From Clostridiales bacterium (GTDB lineage: Bacteria > Bacillota_A > Clostridia > Christensenellales > Christensenellaceae): 24,681 nt of DNA. The notes under the pieces were generated by a model. The model was not told the origin of the DNA. It searched no databases and was given only the letters and a program-made list of their open reading frames with translations. The position numbers and the translations under genes are program-made. Shown here piece by piece: positions 1-8,698 of this stretch (the stretch's first letter is position 1; every line of letters starts with the position of its first letter). The DNA is taken from contig QANA01000071.1 of assembly GCA_003149735.1 (NCBI GenBank), positions 1 to 24,681 of the forward strand. The letters are read 5' to 3'.

Positions 1-234
1 AGAAGAGAGAACGGACATTGCTTTTTTTACAGTATTGGGAATATCATGCAGCTTAAGGTCAAGGAAAATTTTATGACCACGCTGTTTGATTTCGCGAACA
101 ATTTCCGGACCTGCTGCATAAAAAAGCTCCATACCGATTTTTACATATGGTTTCTCTTCCTGAAAATGGTCGAGAAAAGCCAAAGTTTCTTCTTTGCTGC
201 TGAAATCGCAGGCAATAATGACATCTCTGTTCAT
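1..234 (-). CDS. pyrF: Orotidine 5'-phosphate decarboxylase, N-terminal part (cut by window edge)
   Basis: Catalyses the last step of UMP synthesis, decarboxylating OMP. Only the first 78 codons are inside the window and the reading frame runs off base 1. The N-terminus [11 protein letters not shown] has the strand-1 Asp (D10), followed by K32 in YVKIGME. The family signature [10 protein letters not shown] lies at residues 59-68 and supplies catalytic D59, K61 and D64. The ATG at 234-232 overlaps the TGA of pyrD by 4 bp (ATGA), indicating translational coupling. It is the sixth gene of the pyrimidine operon. The family is recognised with high certainty; the remainder of the gene was not seen. 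Confidence 0.95.
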   Translation of the reverse strand, partial: MNRDVIIACDFSSKEETLAFLDHFQEEKPYVKIGMELFYAAGPEIVREIKQRGHKIFLDLKLHDIPNTVKKAMSVLSS

Positions 235-1145
235 GCGTGTGCTCCTCCAATAATTTGTTTGAGATCAGCAATGCCCAATTGCTGCATCAATGTGGGCAAT
301 TCTTCAATGATTTTTTTACAGATAAACGGATCGATTAAATTGGCTGCACCAATTTGTACTGCGGTAGCACCGGCCAGCATCATTTCGATGACATCGGCAG
401 CGCTGCTTACTCCTCCCATACCGATAATGGGAATGGAAACGGCCTCATAGACTTGCCATACCATGCGTAAAGCAACCGGGAAAATGGCACTGCCGGAAAG
501 GCCGCCGGTAGTATTGGTCAAAATCGGCTTCCGGCGTTTCAGGTCGATGCGCATGCCCATCAGGGTATTGATCAGGCTGATGCCGTCGGCACCTGCCTGT
601 TCGCAGGCTTTGGCAATGGCCGCGATATCAGCGACGTTGGGACTTAATTTCATATAGACTGGTTTGCTGGTAACAGATTTTACAATACGGGTAATATTAG
701 CTGCAGATTCAGGGGTAGTGCCAAAGCTCATGCCGCCATCGTGTACATTGGGGCAACTGATGTTGACCTCAATCAATCCGACCTGTGGTTGTTTATCGAT
801 CTGTTCGCAGCAATAGGCATATTCATCTGCCGAAAAACCGCTGATATTGGCAATGACTGGCTTATGGAAACAGCGAGCCAATTTCGGCAATTCTTCGGAA
901 ATTACTTTTTCAATTCCCGGATTTTGTAAGCCGACGGCATTGAGCATACCCGAAGGGGTTTCTGCGATACGAGGGGTGGCGTTGCCAAAACGGGGAAGGC
1001 GGGTCGTTCCTTTGAAAGAAAAAGAACCTAACAGATTGATATCATATAATTCCGCAAATTCATAGCCATAACCAAAGGTGCCGCTGGCAGGGATAATCGG
1101 ATTATCCAAAGAGAGGCCGCTTAAGGTCACTTGCGTATTTACCAT
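231..1145 (-). CDS. pyrD: Dihydroorotate dehydrogenase, class 1B catalytic subunit
   Basis: Oxidises dihydroorotate to orotate using FMN. The class 1B enzyme is a PyrD2-PyrK2 heterotetramer that passes electrons to NAD+. The protein is 304 residues, the usual length. The active-site segment [15 protein letters not shown] at residues 128-142 carries Cys131, the catalytic base of class 1 enzymes. The C-terminal IPIIGMGGV and [10 protein letters not shown] segments are the FMN phosphate-binding loops. The neighbouring pyrK is what marks this as 1B and not the fumarate-dependent 1A. Its start overlaps the pyrK stop by 7 bp, and its stop overlaps the pyrF start by 4 bp. Confidence 0.97.
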   Translation of the reverse strand: MVNTQVTLSGLSLDNPIIPASGTFGYGYEFAELYDINLLGSFSFKGTTRLPRFGNATPRIAETPSGMLNAVGLQNPGIEKVISEELPKLARCFHKPVIANISGFSADEYAYCCEQIDKQPQVGLIEVNISCPNVHDGGMSFGTTPESAANITRIVKSVTSKPVYMKLSPNVADIAAIAKACEQAGADGISLINTLMGMRIDLKRRKPILTNTTGGLSGSAIFPVALRMVWQVYEAVSIPIIGMGGVSSAADVIEMMLAGATAVQIGAANLIDPFICKKIIEELPTLMQQLGIADLKQIIGGAHA

Positions 1146-1879
1146 AAGATTTCCTCCTTATCCAATACAGGGCCATCTTTGCAGATGCGCTTGTTGCCGT
1201 AAATTGTTTTGCAGGAACAGCCCATACAAGCGCCAAAGCCACAGCCCATGCGCTCTTCGAAACTCAGCTGACCACCGGTAGAACAGGTTGTATAGAGGGC
1301 TTTTAACATGGGTTCAGGGCCGCAGGCATAATAGTAAGTATAGGCGTCAGAACCGAGGGTAGCGATGGCATCAGTTACAAAGCCGCGGATGCCAACGCTG
1401 CCGTCAGCAGTAGCAATCAAAGTATGGACGCCTAACGCTTCAAATTGCTTGCCGTAAAACACTTCTTCGGCTGTATTAAAGCCCAGAACGGCAATTGGTT
1501 GTTTGCCTTCGGAAAGCAGCTGTTTAGCCAGAGAATACATGGGGGGCACTCCTGCTCCACCACCCACCAATAATGGCCGCGCTCCGCTTTTCTCGGTGTT
1601 AAAACCATTGCCCAAGCCGCAGAGAATATCCAAAACGGCGCCGGCCGGCAAAGTGCTCATATAAGCAGTGCCTTTGCCGACAATCTTATAGATAATAGTA
1701 AGACGGCCGGGTTCGTAATCGCAGACTGAAATGGGGCGGCGCAGGAAGAAACCGTCGAGGGCGATATTGATAAATTGACCAGGAGCCTGCAAAGCAGAAG
1801 TATCGCCCTGTAATACCATTTCATAAACCTGCCTGGCAATGCAGCGATTGGAAAGAATTGTATAAAGACCTTGCGTCAT
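1139..1879 (-). CDS. pyrK: Dihydroorotate dehydrogenase electron transfer subunit (FAD/2Fe-2S)
   Basis: Electron-transfer partner of PyrD that hands electrons from FMN via a 2Fe-2S cluster and FAD to NAD+. It has 246 residues, typical for the family. The N-terminal ferredoxin-reductase-like barrel has the FAD motif RRPISVCD (48-55). A nucleotide-binding loop GGGAGVPPM lies at 106-114. The C-terminal cluster motif is [12 protein letters not shown] at 212-223, followed by C233 in RICKDGPV. This gives the C-x4-C-x2-C-x11-C spacing of PyrK (C213, C218, C221, C233). It starts 12 bp after the carB stop and overlaps pyrD by 7 bp. Confidence 0.97.
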   Translation of the reverse strand: MTQGLYTILSNRCIARQVYEMVLQGDTSALQAPGQFINIALDGFFLRRPISVCDYEPGRLTIIYKIVGKGTAYMSTLPAGAVLDILCGLGNGFNTEKSGARPLLVGGGAGVPPMYSLAKQLLSEGKQPIAVLGFNTAEEVFYGKQFEALGVHTLIATADGSVGIRGFVTDAIATLGSDAYTYYYACGPEPMLKALYTTCSTGGQLSFEERMGCGFGACMGCSCKTIYGNKRICKDGPVLDKEEILW

Positions 1880-1891
1880 AAAGAAACTCCT

Positions 1892-4800
1892 TTACGCGTC
1901 GATGGTGGATACACCGATGGTGATTTCTTCCAGAACATCCAGCAATACCTTAACGGTATCCAGAGAAGTAAACATGGTGACGTTGTTTTCCACAGCAGCG
2001 CGGCGGATGATATAACCATCTGTTTCCTGTTCGGTCGAATTGACGTCGCGGGTATTGATAACATATGTTACGAAGCCACCGCGCAGCAGATCGACAATCT
2101 CATTGCTTCCTTCGCTCAGCTTGGCTTTTACGCGGGTACGAATACCATGCTCGCGCAGGAAATTGGCTGTTCCCTGTGTTGCTTCAATATTGAAGCCCAA
2201 CTGATAGAAACGGCGGATCAACGGCAATGCCTCTTCCTTATCGGGGTCAGCCAACGTTACGAAAACTGTACCGTAGTTGACAACCTTGGTGCCGGAAGCC
2301 TGCAATGCTTTGTAAAGTGCACGGGTCAGCTTATTGTCATAACCGATGGCCTCGCCGGTGGATTTCATTTCCGGAGAGAGATATGCATCCAGACCGCTCA
2401 GTTTGGAGAAAGAGAAGGCAGGAACTTTGACGTACCAACGTTTTTTCTCTTCCGGATAGAGCATATCGATTCCCTGTTCTTTCAGGGATTGCCCCAGCAT
2501 CACCTTAGTGCCGATATCTGCCAGTGACCAACCGGTTGCTTTGGAGAGGAAAGGCACTGTGCGGGAAGAACGGGAGTTGACCTCAATAATGTAAACATTC
2601 TCCTGCTTATCTACGATAAATTGGACGTTGAAAAGCCCCACAATTCCAATGCCCAGGCCCAGACGTTTGGTATAATCAAGGATGGTCTCCTTAACTTTTT
2701 GAGAAATGCTGAAGGTGGGGTAGACACTGATGGAGTCGCCGGAGTGCACACCGGTACGCTCTACCAGTTCCATAATACCGGGAACAAATACGTCGGTACC
2801 ATCGCAGACCGCATCTACTTCCAATTCCTTGCCGACAATGTACTGGTCGATCAATACCGGCTGATCTTCATTTACGGCAACAGCAGATTTCAGGTATTTG
2901 AGCAGCCCTTCATCGTTGGATACAATCTGCATTGCACGACCACCTAATACGTAGCTGGGGCGGACAAGCACAGGGTAGCCGATTTCGTTGGCTGCTTTAA
3001 TGCCGTCTTCAATGTTGGTAACGCCGACTCCCTTGGGACGGGGGGTACCCAACTGGGCGGTAAGACGCTCAAAATTATCACGATTTTCGGATTTGTTGAG
3101 CGCTTCTACACTGGTACCGATGATCTTCACACCGCGCTTCTGCAATGGCTCAGCCAAATTGATGGCCGTCTGGCCGCCGAGAGAAGTGATAACTCCTACC
3201 GGGTTTTCCAGCATGATAACGTTCATGATATCTTCCGGTGTCAGCGGCTCGAAATAGAGCTTGTCGCTAGTGGTATAGTCTGTGGAGACTGTTTCCGGGT
3301 TATTATTGATGATAATAGCCTCATAACCGGATTTTTTAATGGTCATAACGGCGTGCACGGTGGAATAGTCGAATTCAACGCCCTGACCGATGCGGATGGG
3401 GCCGGAGCCCAAAACGATGATTTTCGGATTCGGACTGACAATGGATTCGTTTTCGTGCTCATAGGTCGAATAAAAGTAGGGGACATAGCTATCGAACTCG
3501 CTGGCACAAGTGTCGATCATTTTGTAGACGGGGAAGAGATTTTCCTTCTTGCGAATCGCAAAGACATCCTCCTCTTTCATATCCCATAAGCGGGCAATTA
3601 CCGCATCGGCAAAGCCCATGCGTTTGGCTTGGCGCAATACCTGAATATCGCCGGGGTTCGCAGTCAATTCTTCTTCCATATCGATAATATTTTTGATTTT
3701 GTTGAGGAAGAAAATGTCTATCTGCGTTGCATCACAGATCATACCAATATCGGCGTGATTGCGCAGAAGCTGAGCGATCCCGAAAATTTGTTCACTGGTG
3801 CCTTCTTTGATAAAGGCCATCAATTTGGCGTTGGAAATGTCCGTCAGTTTTTCCATGTAAAGGTGATTGACCCCGATTTCCAGAGAACGCACTGCTTTCA
3901 AAAGGCTCTCTTCAATGGTACGGCCGATGCTCATTACCTCGCCTGTTGCCTTCATCTGCGTCCCCAATTTGTTCTCGGCAGAAGTAAATTTATCAAAGGG
4001 GAAACGAGGCATTTTAGTGACAACATAGTCCAGCGTTGGCTCAAAGCTGGCTGGCGTATTGGCAAGCTGGATTTCATCCAGATGCATACCAATGGCAATT
4101 TTGGCGGAAACCATGGCGATGGGATAACCGCTGGCCTTGGAAGCCAATGCAGAAGAACGAGATACTCTGGGATTGACTTCAATGAGATAATATTGGAAAG
4201 AATGCGGGTCGAGGGCAAACTGTACGTTGCAGCCGCCTTCAATTTTGAGTGCGCGAATAATTTTGAGCGCGCTGTCCCGCAGCATGTGATATTCTTTATT
4301 GGTCAGCGTTTGGCTGGGCGCCACGACAATGGAGTCGCCGGTGTGTACACCTACCGGATCGATATTCTCCATATTACAAATGGTAATGGCGGTATCATTG
4401 GCATCGCGCATTACTTCATATTCGATTTCCTTGTAGCCTTTGACGCTCTTTTCTACCAGTACCTGATGTACGGGAGAGAGTTTAAGCGCATTTTTTAGGA
4501 TTTCGACTGCTTCTTTGTCGTTGGCAGCAAATCCGCCGCCGGTGCCACCCAACGTAAAGGCAGGGCGCAATACGACGGGATAACCGATATCATGAGCAGC
4601 AGAAATGCCTTCTTCTATGGAATGAACAGGAATAGAAGGCAGGACAGGTTCACCCAGTTCTTCGCACAATTCTTTGAAAAGGGCGCGGTCCTCAGCCCGG
4701 TCAATACTTTCGCTGCTGGTGCCCAGCAGTTCCACCTGGCATTCTTTGAGTACGCCGCGACGCTCCAGCTCCATAGCCAGGTTCAAGCCGGTCTGGCCGC

Positions 4801-5071
4801 CAATACCGGGCAGAATGGCATCTGGACGCTCATAACGCAGAATTTTAGAGAGGTATTCTAACGTCAATGGTTCCATATAGATCTTATCTGCTACGGCAGA
4901 GTCGGTCATGATAGTAGCAGGGTTGGAGTTAGCCAATACGACTTCATAGCCTTCTTCACGGAGAGCCAGGCATGCTTGCGTGCCGGCATAATCGAACTCT
5001 GCGGCCTGGCCGATGACAATTGGGCCAGAGCCGATCACAAGTATTTTTTTCAAATCAGTTCTTTTTGGCAT
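1892..5071 (-). CDS. carB: Carbamoyl-phosphate synthase, large (ammonia/ATP) subunit
   Basis: Makes carbamoyl phosphate from bicarbonate, ammonia and two ATP for pyrimidine and arginine synthesis. At 1059 residues it is a full-length single chain. It has two homologous halves. The first opens with [27 protein letters not shown] (a signature region) and its ATP-grasp domain contains GGTGGGFA. The second half opens at about residue 551 with [24 protein letters not shown] and has its own ATP-grasp domain. A C-terminal MGS-like allosteric domain from about residue 930 contains [16 protein letters not shown]. In many bacteria that domain binds UMP or ornithine. The start overlaps the carA end by 17 bp. 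Confidence 0.98.
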   Translation of the reverse strand: MPKRTDLKKILVIGSGPIVIGQAAEFDYAGTQACLALREEGYEVVLANSNPATIMTDSAVADKIYMEPLTLEYLSKILRYERPDAILPGIGGQTGLNLAMELERRGVLKECQVELLGTSSESIDRAEDRALFKELCEELGEPVLPSIPVHSIEEGISAAHDIGYPVVLRPAFTLGGTGGGFAANDKEAVEILKNALKLSPVHQVLVEKSVKGYKEIEYEVMRDANDTAITICNMENIDPVGVHTGDSIVVAPSQTLTNKEYHMLRDSALKIIRALKIEGGCNVQFALDPHSFQYYLIEVNPRVSRSSALASKASGYPIAMVSAKIAIGMHLDEIQLANTPASFEPTLDYVVTKMPRFPFDKFTSAENKLGTQMKATGEVMSIGRTIEESLLKAVRSLEIGVNHLYMEKLTDISNAKLMAFIKEGTSEQIFGIAQLLRNHADIGMICDATQIDIFFLNKIKNIIDMEEELTANPGDIQVLRQAKRMGFADAVIARLWDMKEEDVFAIRKKENLFPVYKMIDTCASEFDSYVPYFYSTYEHENESIVSPNPKIIVLGSGPIRIGQGVEFDYSTVHAVMTIKKSGYEAIIINNNPETVSTDYTTSDKLYFEPLTPEDIMNVIMLENPVGVITSLGGQTAINLAEPLQKRGVKIIGTSVEALNKSENRDNFERLTAQLGTPRPKGVGVTNIEDGIKAANEIGYPVLVRPSYVLGGRAMQIVSNDEGLLKYLKSAVAVNEDQPVLIDQYIVGKELEVDAVCDGTDVFVPGIMELVERTGVHSGDSISVYPTFSISQKVKETILDYTKRLGLGIGIVGLFNVQFIVDKQENVYIIEVNSRSSRTVPFLSKATGWSLADIGTKVMLGQSLKEQGIDMLYPEEKKRWYVKVPAFSFSKLSGLDAYLSPEMKSTGEAIGYDNKLTRALYKALQASGTKVVNYGTVFVTLADPDKEEALPLIRRFYQLGFNIEATQGTANFLREHGIRTRVKAKLSEGSNEIVDLLRGGFVTYVINTRDVNSTEQETDGYIIRRAAVENNVTMFTSLDTVKVLLDVLEEITIGVSTIDA

Positions 5072-6158
5072 GATTCCACTCCTCCATCAAATTGATAAAA
5101 TGGTCGAATAAATAAGCACTGTCCTGAGGGCCGGGGGCGCTTTCCGGGTGATATTGTACGCTGAAAATACCGTCGCGCTCGCAGCTGACACCCTCCACGG
5201 TATCATCTAGCAGGTTGATATGTGTGATTTCCAGAGCCGTTCCGGCGACAGATTCTTTATCTACGGCATAGCTGTGATTCTGGCTGGTAATTTCGATTTT
5301 TCCGGTACGCAGATCCTTGACAGGATGGTTGCCGCCGCGGTGCCCGAACTTCAGTTTATAGGTTTTGGCACCGTAAGCCAGGCTGATCACCTGGTGCCCG
5401 AGACAAATGCCGAAAATAGGGTATCTGCCGCGCAGCTGACGAACAAGTTCTGCCACTTCCGGTACATTTTCGGGGTCTCCGGGGCCATTGGAAAAGAAAA
5501 TACCATCCGGCCGCATTTCTTCAATGGCGTCTGCTGTTGTATTCCAGGGAACGACTGTGATGTTGCAGCCGCGCCGGTTGAGGCTGCGGACGATATTGAG
5601 CTTGATACCGCAGTCGACAGCTACGACATTGTATTTGGGCTTGAATGTCTTGGAATACCAGCGCTTTTTGCAGCTGACCCGGGAGACAGCATCTTTGGGA
5701 ATGTCGGTATTTTTCAGAGTTTCCAAAGCTTGTTCCAATGGGGTATCAATATCGGTGATCAATACCTTGCGGCTGCCCAAATCACGAATGCTTCGCGTCA
5801 ATTCCCGCGTATCCACATCGGCAATGGCGGGTATGCCGTTTTCCTCCAATATTTCGGACAATGTACGTGTATAACGGAAGTTGCTGGGCAGGTCATTATA
5901 TTCCCGCACAATGAGCCCGCCGATGGTGGGCGTGCGCGTTTCGAAATCCTCATCGGTAATACCGTAGTTGCCGATGAGCGGATAAGTCATAACTACCATC
6001 TGATAAGTATAAGAGGGGTCGGAAATGATCTCCTGATATCCTACCATGGAAGTGTTGAATACTATTTCATTGACTTTATCGCATTTGGCACCAAAGCCGT
6101 AGCCGGTATAGACGCTGCCGTCTTCCAGCACTATTTTTCTATCGTGTTTTCTGACCAT
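5055..6158 (-). CDS. carA: Carbamoyl-phosphate synthase, small (glutaminase) subunit
   Basis: Class I glutamine amidotransferase that releases ammonia from glutamine and channels it to CarB. The 367-residue protein has the usual N-terminal CPSase_sm_chain domain (about 5-140), which starts [17 protein letters not shown] and includes [10 protein letters not shown]. The C-terminal GATase domain has the nucleophile Cys252 in GICLGHQ, and His337 and Glu339 in [12 protein letters not shown], so the catalytic triad is complete. The ATG follows a GGGAGG site by 5 nt, which supports this start even though the gene overlaps the pyrC end by 28 bp. The overlap with carB suggests coupled 1:1 synthesis. 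Confidence 0.97.
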   Translation of the reverse strand: MVRKHDRKIVLEDGSVYTGYGFGAKCDKVNEIVFNTSMVGYQEIISDPSYTYQMVVMTYPLIGNYGITDEDFETRTPTIGGLIVREYNDLPSNFRYTRTLSEILEENGIPAIADVDTRELTRSIRDLGSRKVLITDIDTPLEQALETLKNTDIPKDAVSRVSCKKRWYSKTFKPKYNVVAVDCGIKLNIVRSLNRRGCNITVVPWNTTADAIEEMRPDGIFFSNGPGDPENVPEVAELVRQLRGRYPIFGICLGHQVISLAYGAKTYKLKFGHRGGNHPVKDLRTGKIEITSQNHSYAVDKESVAGTALEITHINLLDDTVEGVSCERDGIFSVQYHPESAPGPQDSAYLFDHFINLMEEWNHAKKN

Positions 6159-7408
6159 ACGAACCTCCCGTTTACCATTGTGAATTTACATATGCCAAAA
6201 ACCGTATCTCCTGCAAAAGGAGTGCTTCTTCCTTTTGAAAGAAACGCTGCAGGGTCGATTTTGTAGGATTGATTAAGATTAAATGCCGTAAGATCGGCCG
6301 GCTGACCTTCTTCCAAAGGTGTGCCGATGTGAAAGCGGCGTGAAGGATTATCATGCATAAGCTGGAGCAATTTCTCCAGTGTCAAAATACCAGGTTTTAC
6401 CAAATCAGTATAAAGCTTGGCGAAAGCGGTTTCCAGTCCGACAACCCCCATAAGGCTTCCGGCAAGTCCCTTGCTCTTCTCTTCGGCAGAGTGAGGTGCA
6501 TGGTCGGTAGCAATCATATCGATGGTCCCGTCGAGGAGCCCTTTGATGAGTGCCTGCCGGTCTGCTTCACTGCGCAAAGGCGGATTCATTTTGAAGCGGC
6601 CGTCCTCTTGCAGATCCATGTCCGTAAGCAATAGGTAATGGGGTGCTGTTTCGCAAGTAATATCGAGTCCTTCAGCCTTTGCCTTGCGAATCAGGGCGAC
6701 GCTTTCTTTGGTGGACACATGGCAGACGTGATAAGCGCAGCCGGTTTCACGGACAAGCTGAATATCCCGTTCAATCTGCCCCCATTCGCTTTGGCTGCAG
6801 ATTCCCTTATGGCCATGCAGGCGGGCGTATTCACCATCGTGAATATAACCACCGTGCAGCAGGGTATTATCTTCGCAGTGGGCAGCGATGATCTTGTCCA
6901 GCTTTTTGGCAACCATCATTGCTTTTCGCATCATATCCGGAGATTGCACCCCGCGTCCATCATCCGAGAAAGCAACAACGTTTTGTGCGATTTCTTCCAG
7001 ATCGGCAAGTTCCTCTCCTTGTTGACCGCGGGTAATGGTGCCGTAAGGATGGATGTGAATGCAGGCATCCCGACGAATTGCTGCCAATTCTTCTTCCAGA
7101 TGCGCGGGGCAATCAGGTGTCGGCGAGAGATTTGGCATCGGGCAGACAGCGGTATATCCGCCGTGTGCGGCAGCCAAACTGCCGGTAGCGATGCTTTCTT
7201 TATAAAAAAAACCCGGCTCTCGAAGATGAACGTGTACATCTATCAAACCGGGAAAAATCACGTAACCACTGCAATCAATGGAAATACAATCGGGCATTTC
7301 AGGAAGTCTGCTGGAAATAGAAACAATGTTCCCATGATCGATGAGAACATCAGAATCGACCAGACGGCCCTGCTTTAAAATCTGCGCGTTCGAAAGGATA
7401 TATTTCAT
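6131..7408 (-). CDS. pyrC: Dihydroorotase, class I
   Basis: Zinc amidohydrolase that closes N-carbamoyl-aspartate to dihydroorotate. The 425-residue length and the GLIDVHVHLREPG motif (metal ligands H59 and H61) match the long class I enzymes. Other expected residues are visible: FSDDG at 148-152, H177, H230, and D302 in ATDHAPH. The FSDDG segment lies where some class I enzymes use an Asp as the bridging metal ligand; I infer this from position and have not proven it. It is the first gene of the operon. A strong AAGGAGG site lies 4 nt before the ATG, and the promoter is just upstream at 7439-7467. pyrB, pyrR and pyrE are not in the window. Confidence 0.97.
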   Translation of the reverse strand: MKYILSNAQILKQGRLVDSDVLIDHGNIVSISSRLPEMPDCISIDCSGYVIFPGLIDVHVHLREPGFFYKESIATGSLAAAHGGYTAVCPMPNLSPTPDCPAHLEEELAAIRRDACIHIHPYGTITRGQQGEELADLEEIAQNVVAFSDDGRGVQSPDMMRKAMMVAKKLDKIIAAHCEDNTLLHGGYIHDGEYARLHGHKGICSQSEWGQIERDIQLVRETGCAYHVCHVSTKESVALIRKAKAEGLDITCETAPHYLLLTDMDLQEDGRFKMNPPLRSEADRQALIKGLLDGTIDMIATDHAPHSAEEKSKGLAGSLMGVVGLETAFAKLYTDLVKPGILTLEKLLQLMHDNPSRRFHIGTPLEEGQPADLTAFNLNQSYKIDPAAFLSKGRSTPFAGDTVFGICKFTMVNGRFVWSENTIEK

Positions 7409-7438
7409 ATTGCCTCCTTAAAAATCTGCATCCTTGCT

Positions 7439-7467
7439 ATGATAGCATTTACATATGGAACTGTCAA
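7439..7467 (-). promoter_or_regulatory. Promoter of the pyrimidine operon
   Basis: On the minus strand TTGACA (7467-7462) is followed by a 17-nt spacer and TATCAT (7444-7439). This is a perfect -35 and a five-of-six -10 at the optimal distance for the housekeeping sigma factor. The predicted start is near 7432, giving a leader of only about 25 nt before the pyrC ATG. No terminator or anti-terminator fits into that leader, so PyrR-type attenuation is not visible here. Confidence 0.8.
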
Positions 7468-7501
7468 ATGGTTTTTGTAAAATAATTGCTTTTTATATAT
7501 T

Positions 7502-7783
7502 TCAATGAACGGAAAAAAAGTGAATCTGCAAAAAAGAATCTGCAGCCGCTGCATCCTGCAGTACGCGGCGGAAAACGGAAGCCGGCCTGCCCCATTGTTG
7601 TTGCAGATTGTTAAAGGCTGTAAAGTAAATACATACAGGTGCCGATAACGAAGTCAACATATCGTAAAGGGCATCCCAGTTATTCCCGTATTCGGCAGGG
7701 AAATGCAGTATGCGGGCGAGAAAAACATGCATTTGGGATGGGGAAGTAAAAAGCCGGCCATCCAACCAGAGTTCGTGGGTCAT
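7502..7783 (-). CDS. Barstar-family ribonuclease inhibitor
   Basis: Predicted cytoplasmic immunity protein for the ribonuclease encoded immediately upstream. The 93-residue sequence contains LHFPAEYGNNWDALYDMLT, which aligns with the inhibitory helix of Bacillus barstar. D37 and D41 correspond to barstar D35 and D39, two main contacts in the RNase active site. W38 is replaced by Tyr40 and Y29 by Glu31. Start choice: an ATG at 7789 overlaps the RNase stop (ATGA), but GGAGAGG is then only 1 nt away. The ATG at 7783 has a 7-nt spacing and is preferred. No terminator is seen between this gene and the pyr promoter. Confidence 0.88.
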   Translation of the reverse strand: MTHELWLDGRLFTSPSQMHVFLARILHFPAEYGNNWDALYDMLTSLSAPVCIYFTAFNNLQQQWGRPASVFRRVLQDAAAADSFLQIHFFSVH

Positions 7784-7785
7784 AA

Positions 7786-8283
7786 TCATTCCTCTCCATA
7801 AAGCAATTCAAAGCTTTCGTAATGATCTTCCGTATAGTAAATCAAGCCGTCATCGGAAAAGACAATTCGCTTTGCGCCACGGGAATCCGCACCCAGCGTA
7901 TCAATATCACATTCGGTGTAAGAACGATCCTCAGGCAAAAGGCTTTCATAATTTCCAAAATGATCTCCGCCAATGCAACAGCCTGGTGCATAAGGTTCTA
8001 AGGAACCTCCTTCCCAACCGAGCGCCCGTGCCTGCGATTTGGTAATAAAATTTCCGGGCAGCTTTCCATAGAGATAAAGATAGAGCGCTACATCTTCCTT
8101 GGAAGTATAGCTGCCTTCTTCCGGTAATTCGGATGCCGAGACTTCGGAAACAACCGAAATTTCAGCAGAATTTTCAGAATAGACAGGAGAGGAAGAGATT
8201 TCTTTGGAAACCGCACAACCGCTAAACAAACCTGTCAGCAATACGAAAAACAGCAGCAGGGCGACGCATTTTTTACGAAACAT
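7786..8283 (-). CDS. Barnase-type guanyl ribonuclease, predicted lipoprotein
   Basis: Secreted ribonuclease of the barnase (N1/T1) family. Residues 1-23 form a lipoprotein-type signal: MFRKK, a hydrophobic stretch, then LFSGC with C23 as the lipidation site (Phe at -3 makes the lipobox imperfect). A Ser/Glu-rich linker to about residue 58 leads into a complete barnase domain with [20 protein letters not shown] and [13 protein letters not shown]. Catalytic and binding residues align: K82 (barnase K27), E124 (E73), R135 (R83), R139 (R87), H154 (H102). Barnase R59, important for RNA and barstar contacts, is Tyr112 here. C102-C103 are extra. An upstream in-frame GTG at 8289 is possible, but GAGG spacing favours the ATG at 8283. 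The inhibitor gene follows after 2 bp. Confidence 0.9.
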   Translation of the reverse strand: MFRKKCVALLLFFVLLTGLFSGCAVSKEISSSPVYSENSAEISVVSEVSASELPEEGSYTSKEDVALYLYLYGKLPGNFITKSQARALGWEGGSLEPYAPGCCIGGDHFGNYESLLPEDRSYTECDIDTLGADSRGAKRIVFSDDGLIYYTEDHYESFELLYGEE

Positions 8284-8341
8284 GAACACCTCAGAGCAGA
8301 ATTTTAATTATTACATTTTATATATAGTATATATTTATTTT

Positions 8342-8370
8342 ATTATAAAAAGTTTCATAAGGGAAGGCAA
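8342..8370 (-). promoter_or_regulatory. Promoter of the ribonuclease/inhibitor pair
   Basis: On the minus strand TTGCCT (8370-8365), a 17-nt spacer and a perfect TATAAT (8347-8342) lie upstream of the barnase gene. This predicts a start near 8335 and a leader of about 50 nt that is very AT-rich. The promoter lies only some 25 bp from the point where feoB similarity begins on the other strand. Confidence 0.65.
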
Positions 8371-8395
8371 GAGGCTCCTGAACTTTATCCACATA

Positions 8396-8562
8396 AAAAA
8401 GCGCAGGTATCGGCTGCATAGGGAAACCAATAAAACCGCAGGCATGTGCATGGGGTTTGGGTGCAATGCCGCCGGAGTGATTGGCTGCCGCATTATTGAC
8501 AGCCCACGGGAGCGGCTGATCGCAATCCTAACGAACAGTTTTGTTCCGTGCAATGGGCGCTT
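8396..8562 (+). pseudogene. feoB: feoB remnant, left of the inserted element (ferrous iron transporter B, internal fragment)
   Basis: From the ATG at 8444 the plus strand reads [15 protein letters not shown], then [17 protein letters not shown] and SFVPCNGRF. This is the highly conserved gate-region core of clostridial-type FeoB. Upstream of 8444 the similarity moves to another frame: bases from 8403 read AGIGCIGK, as expected before this motif, so at least one frameshift lies around 8424-8435. Similarity fades above about 8395, and the GTPase domain and first membrane segments of FeoB (well over 1 kb) are absent; the barnase cassette lies there instead. The fragment stops at the TTC codon (8561-8563), exactly at the recombination core, and the rest of the gene resumes at 12588. 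Confidence 0.85.
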
Positions 8563-8574
8563 CCCACCATTTTT
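8552..8574 (+). other. Left attachment junction (attL) of the serine recombinase element
   Basis: Host half: AATGGGCGC (8552-8560), coding FeoB N-G-R. Core: TTCCC (8561-8565). Element half: A then CCATTTT (8567-8573). The core is shared with the right junction (12588-12592), and sequences diverge on both sides of it. The predicted 2-bp crossover is TT at 8561-8562, since bases before it match FeoB coding and bases after it do not. Boundaries are inferred from gene continuity and symmetry. Confidence 0.8.
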
Positions 8575-8595
8575 AGCAGGGAAAAATGGATTTTT
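8567..8595 (+). terminator. Hairpin with T-run just inside the left end of the element
   Basis: CCATTTTT (8567-8574), loop of 7, AAAAATGG (8582-8589), then ATTTTT. It is a weak AT-rich stem, so its use as a terminator is uncertain. In an excised circle it would lie directly downstream of the recombinase stop and attP, where it could end that transcript. The left arm doubles as the attP P' arm. Confidence 0.35.
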
Positions 8596-8616
8596 GGTAA
8601 ACAAAAAGCGGTTTGC

Positions 8617-8645
8617 TTGCGCAAACCGGCGGTACGCATTATAAT
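8617..8645 (+). promoter_or_regulatory. Promoter of the GTPase operon with overlapping operator-like palindrome
   Basis: TTGCGC (8617-8622), a 17-nt spacer and a perfect TATAAT (8640-8645) predict a start near 8652 and a leader of about 47 nt. A perfect 8-bp inverted repeat, CGGTTTGC (8609-8616) and GCAAACCG (8621-8628) around TTGC, covers the -35. It is placed where a repressor would block transcription. It does not match the Bacillus Zur or Fur box that I know. Read on the minus strand, the same palindrome is followed by CTTTTTGTTT, so it could also act as a minus-strand terminator. Confidence 0.65.
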
Positions 8646-8698
8646 GAAAGACGAAAAAAATACTCATTGGTGAGTGATACAAGAGAAGTGAGGCAGAT

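Noticed and set aside
3629..4498. Long plus-strand open frames opposite carB and other pyr genes
   Set aside because: They are antisense shadows of strongly conserved genes, with no ribosome sites or recognisable products.
8401..8520. Cobalamin riboswitch-like words (AGGGAA, GGTGCAAT) upstream of the GTPase gene
   Set aside because: The spacing is wrong, there is no B12 box, and the region translates as conserved FeoB protein, which explains it.
8532..8547. LexA-like CGAAC...GTTCC
   Set aside because: The spacer is 6 nt, not 4, and it lies inside the FeoB coding remnant.
8204..8644. Open frame of 146 codons on the plus strand ending at the element promoter
   Set aside because: Its N-terminal part is antisense to the ribonuclease gene and its leader. 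The middle is the FeoB fragment and the tail is read-through into element DNA, so it is not a gene.
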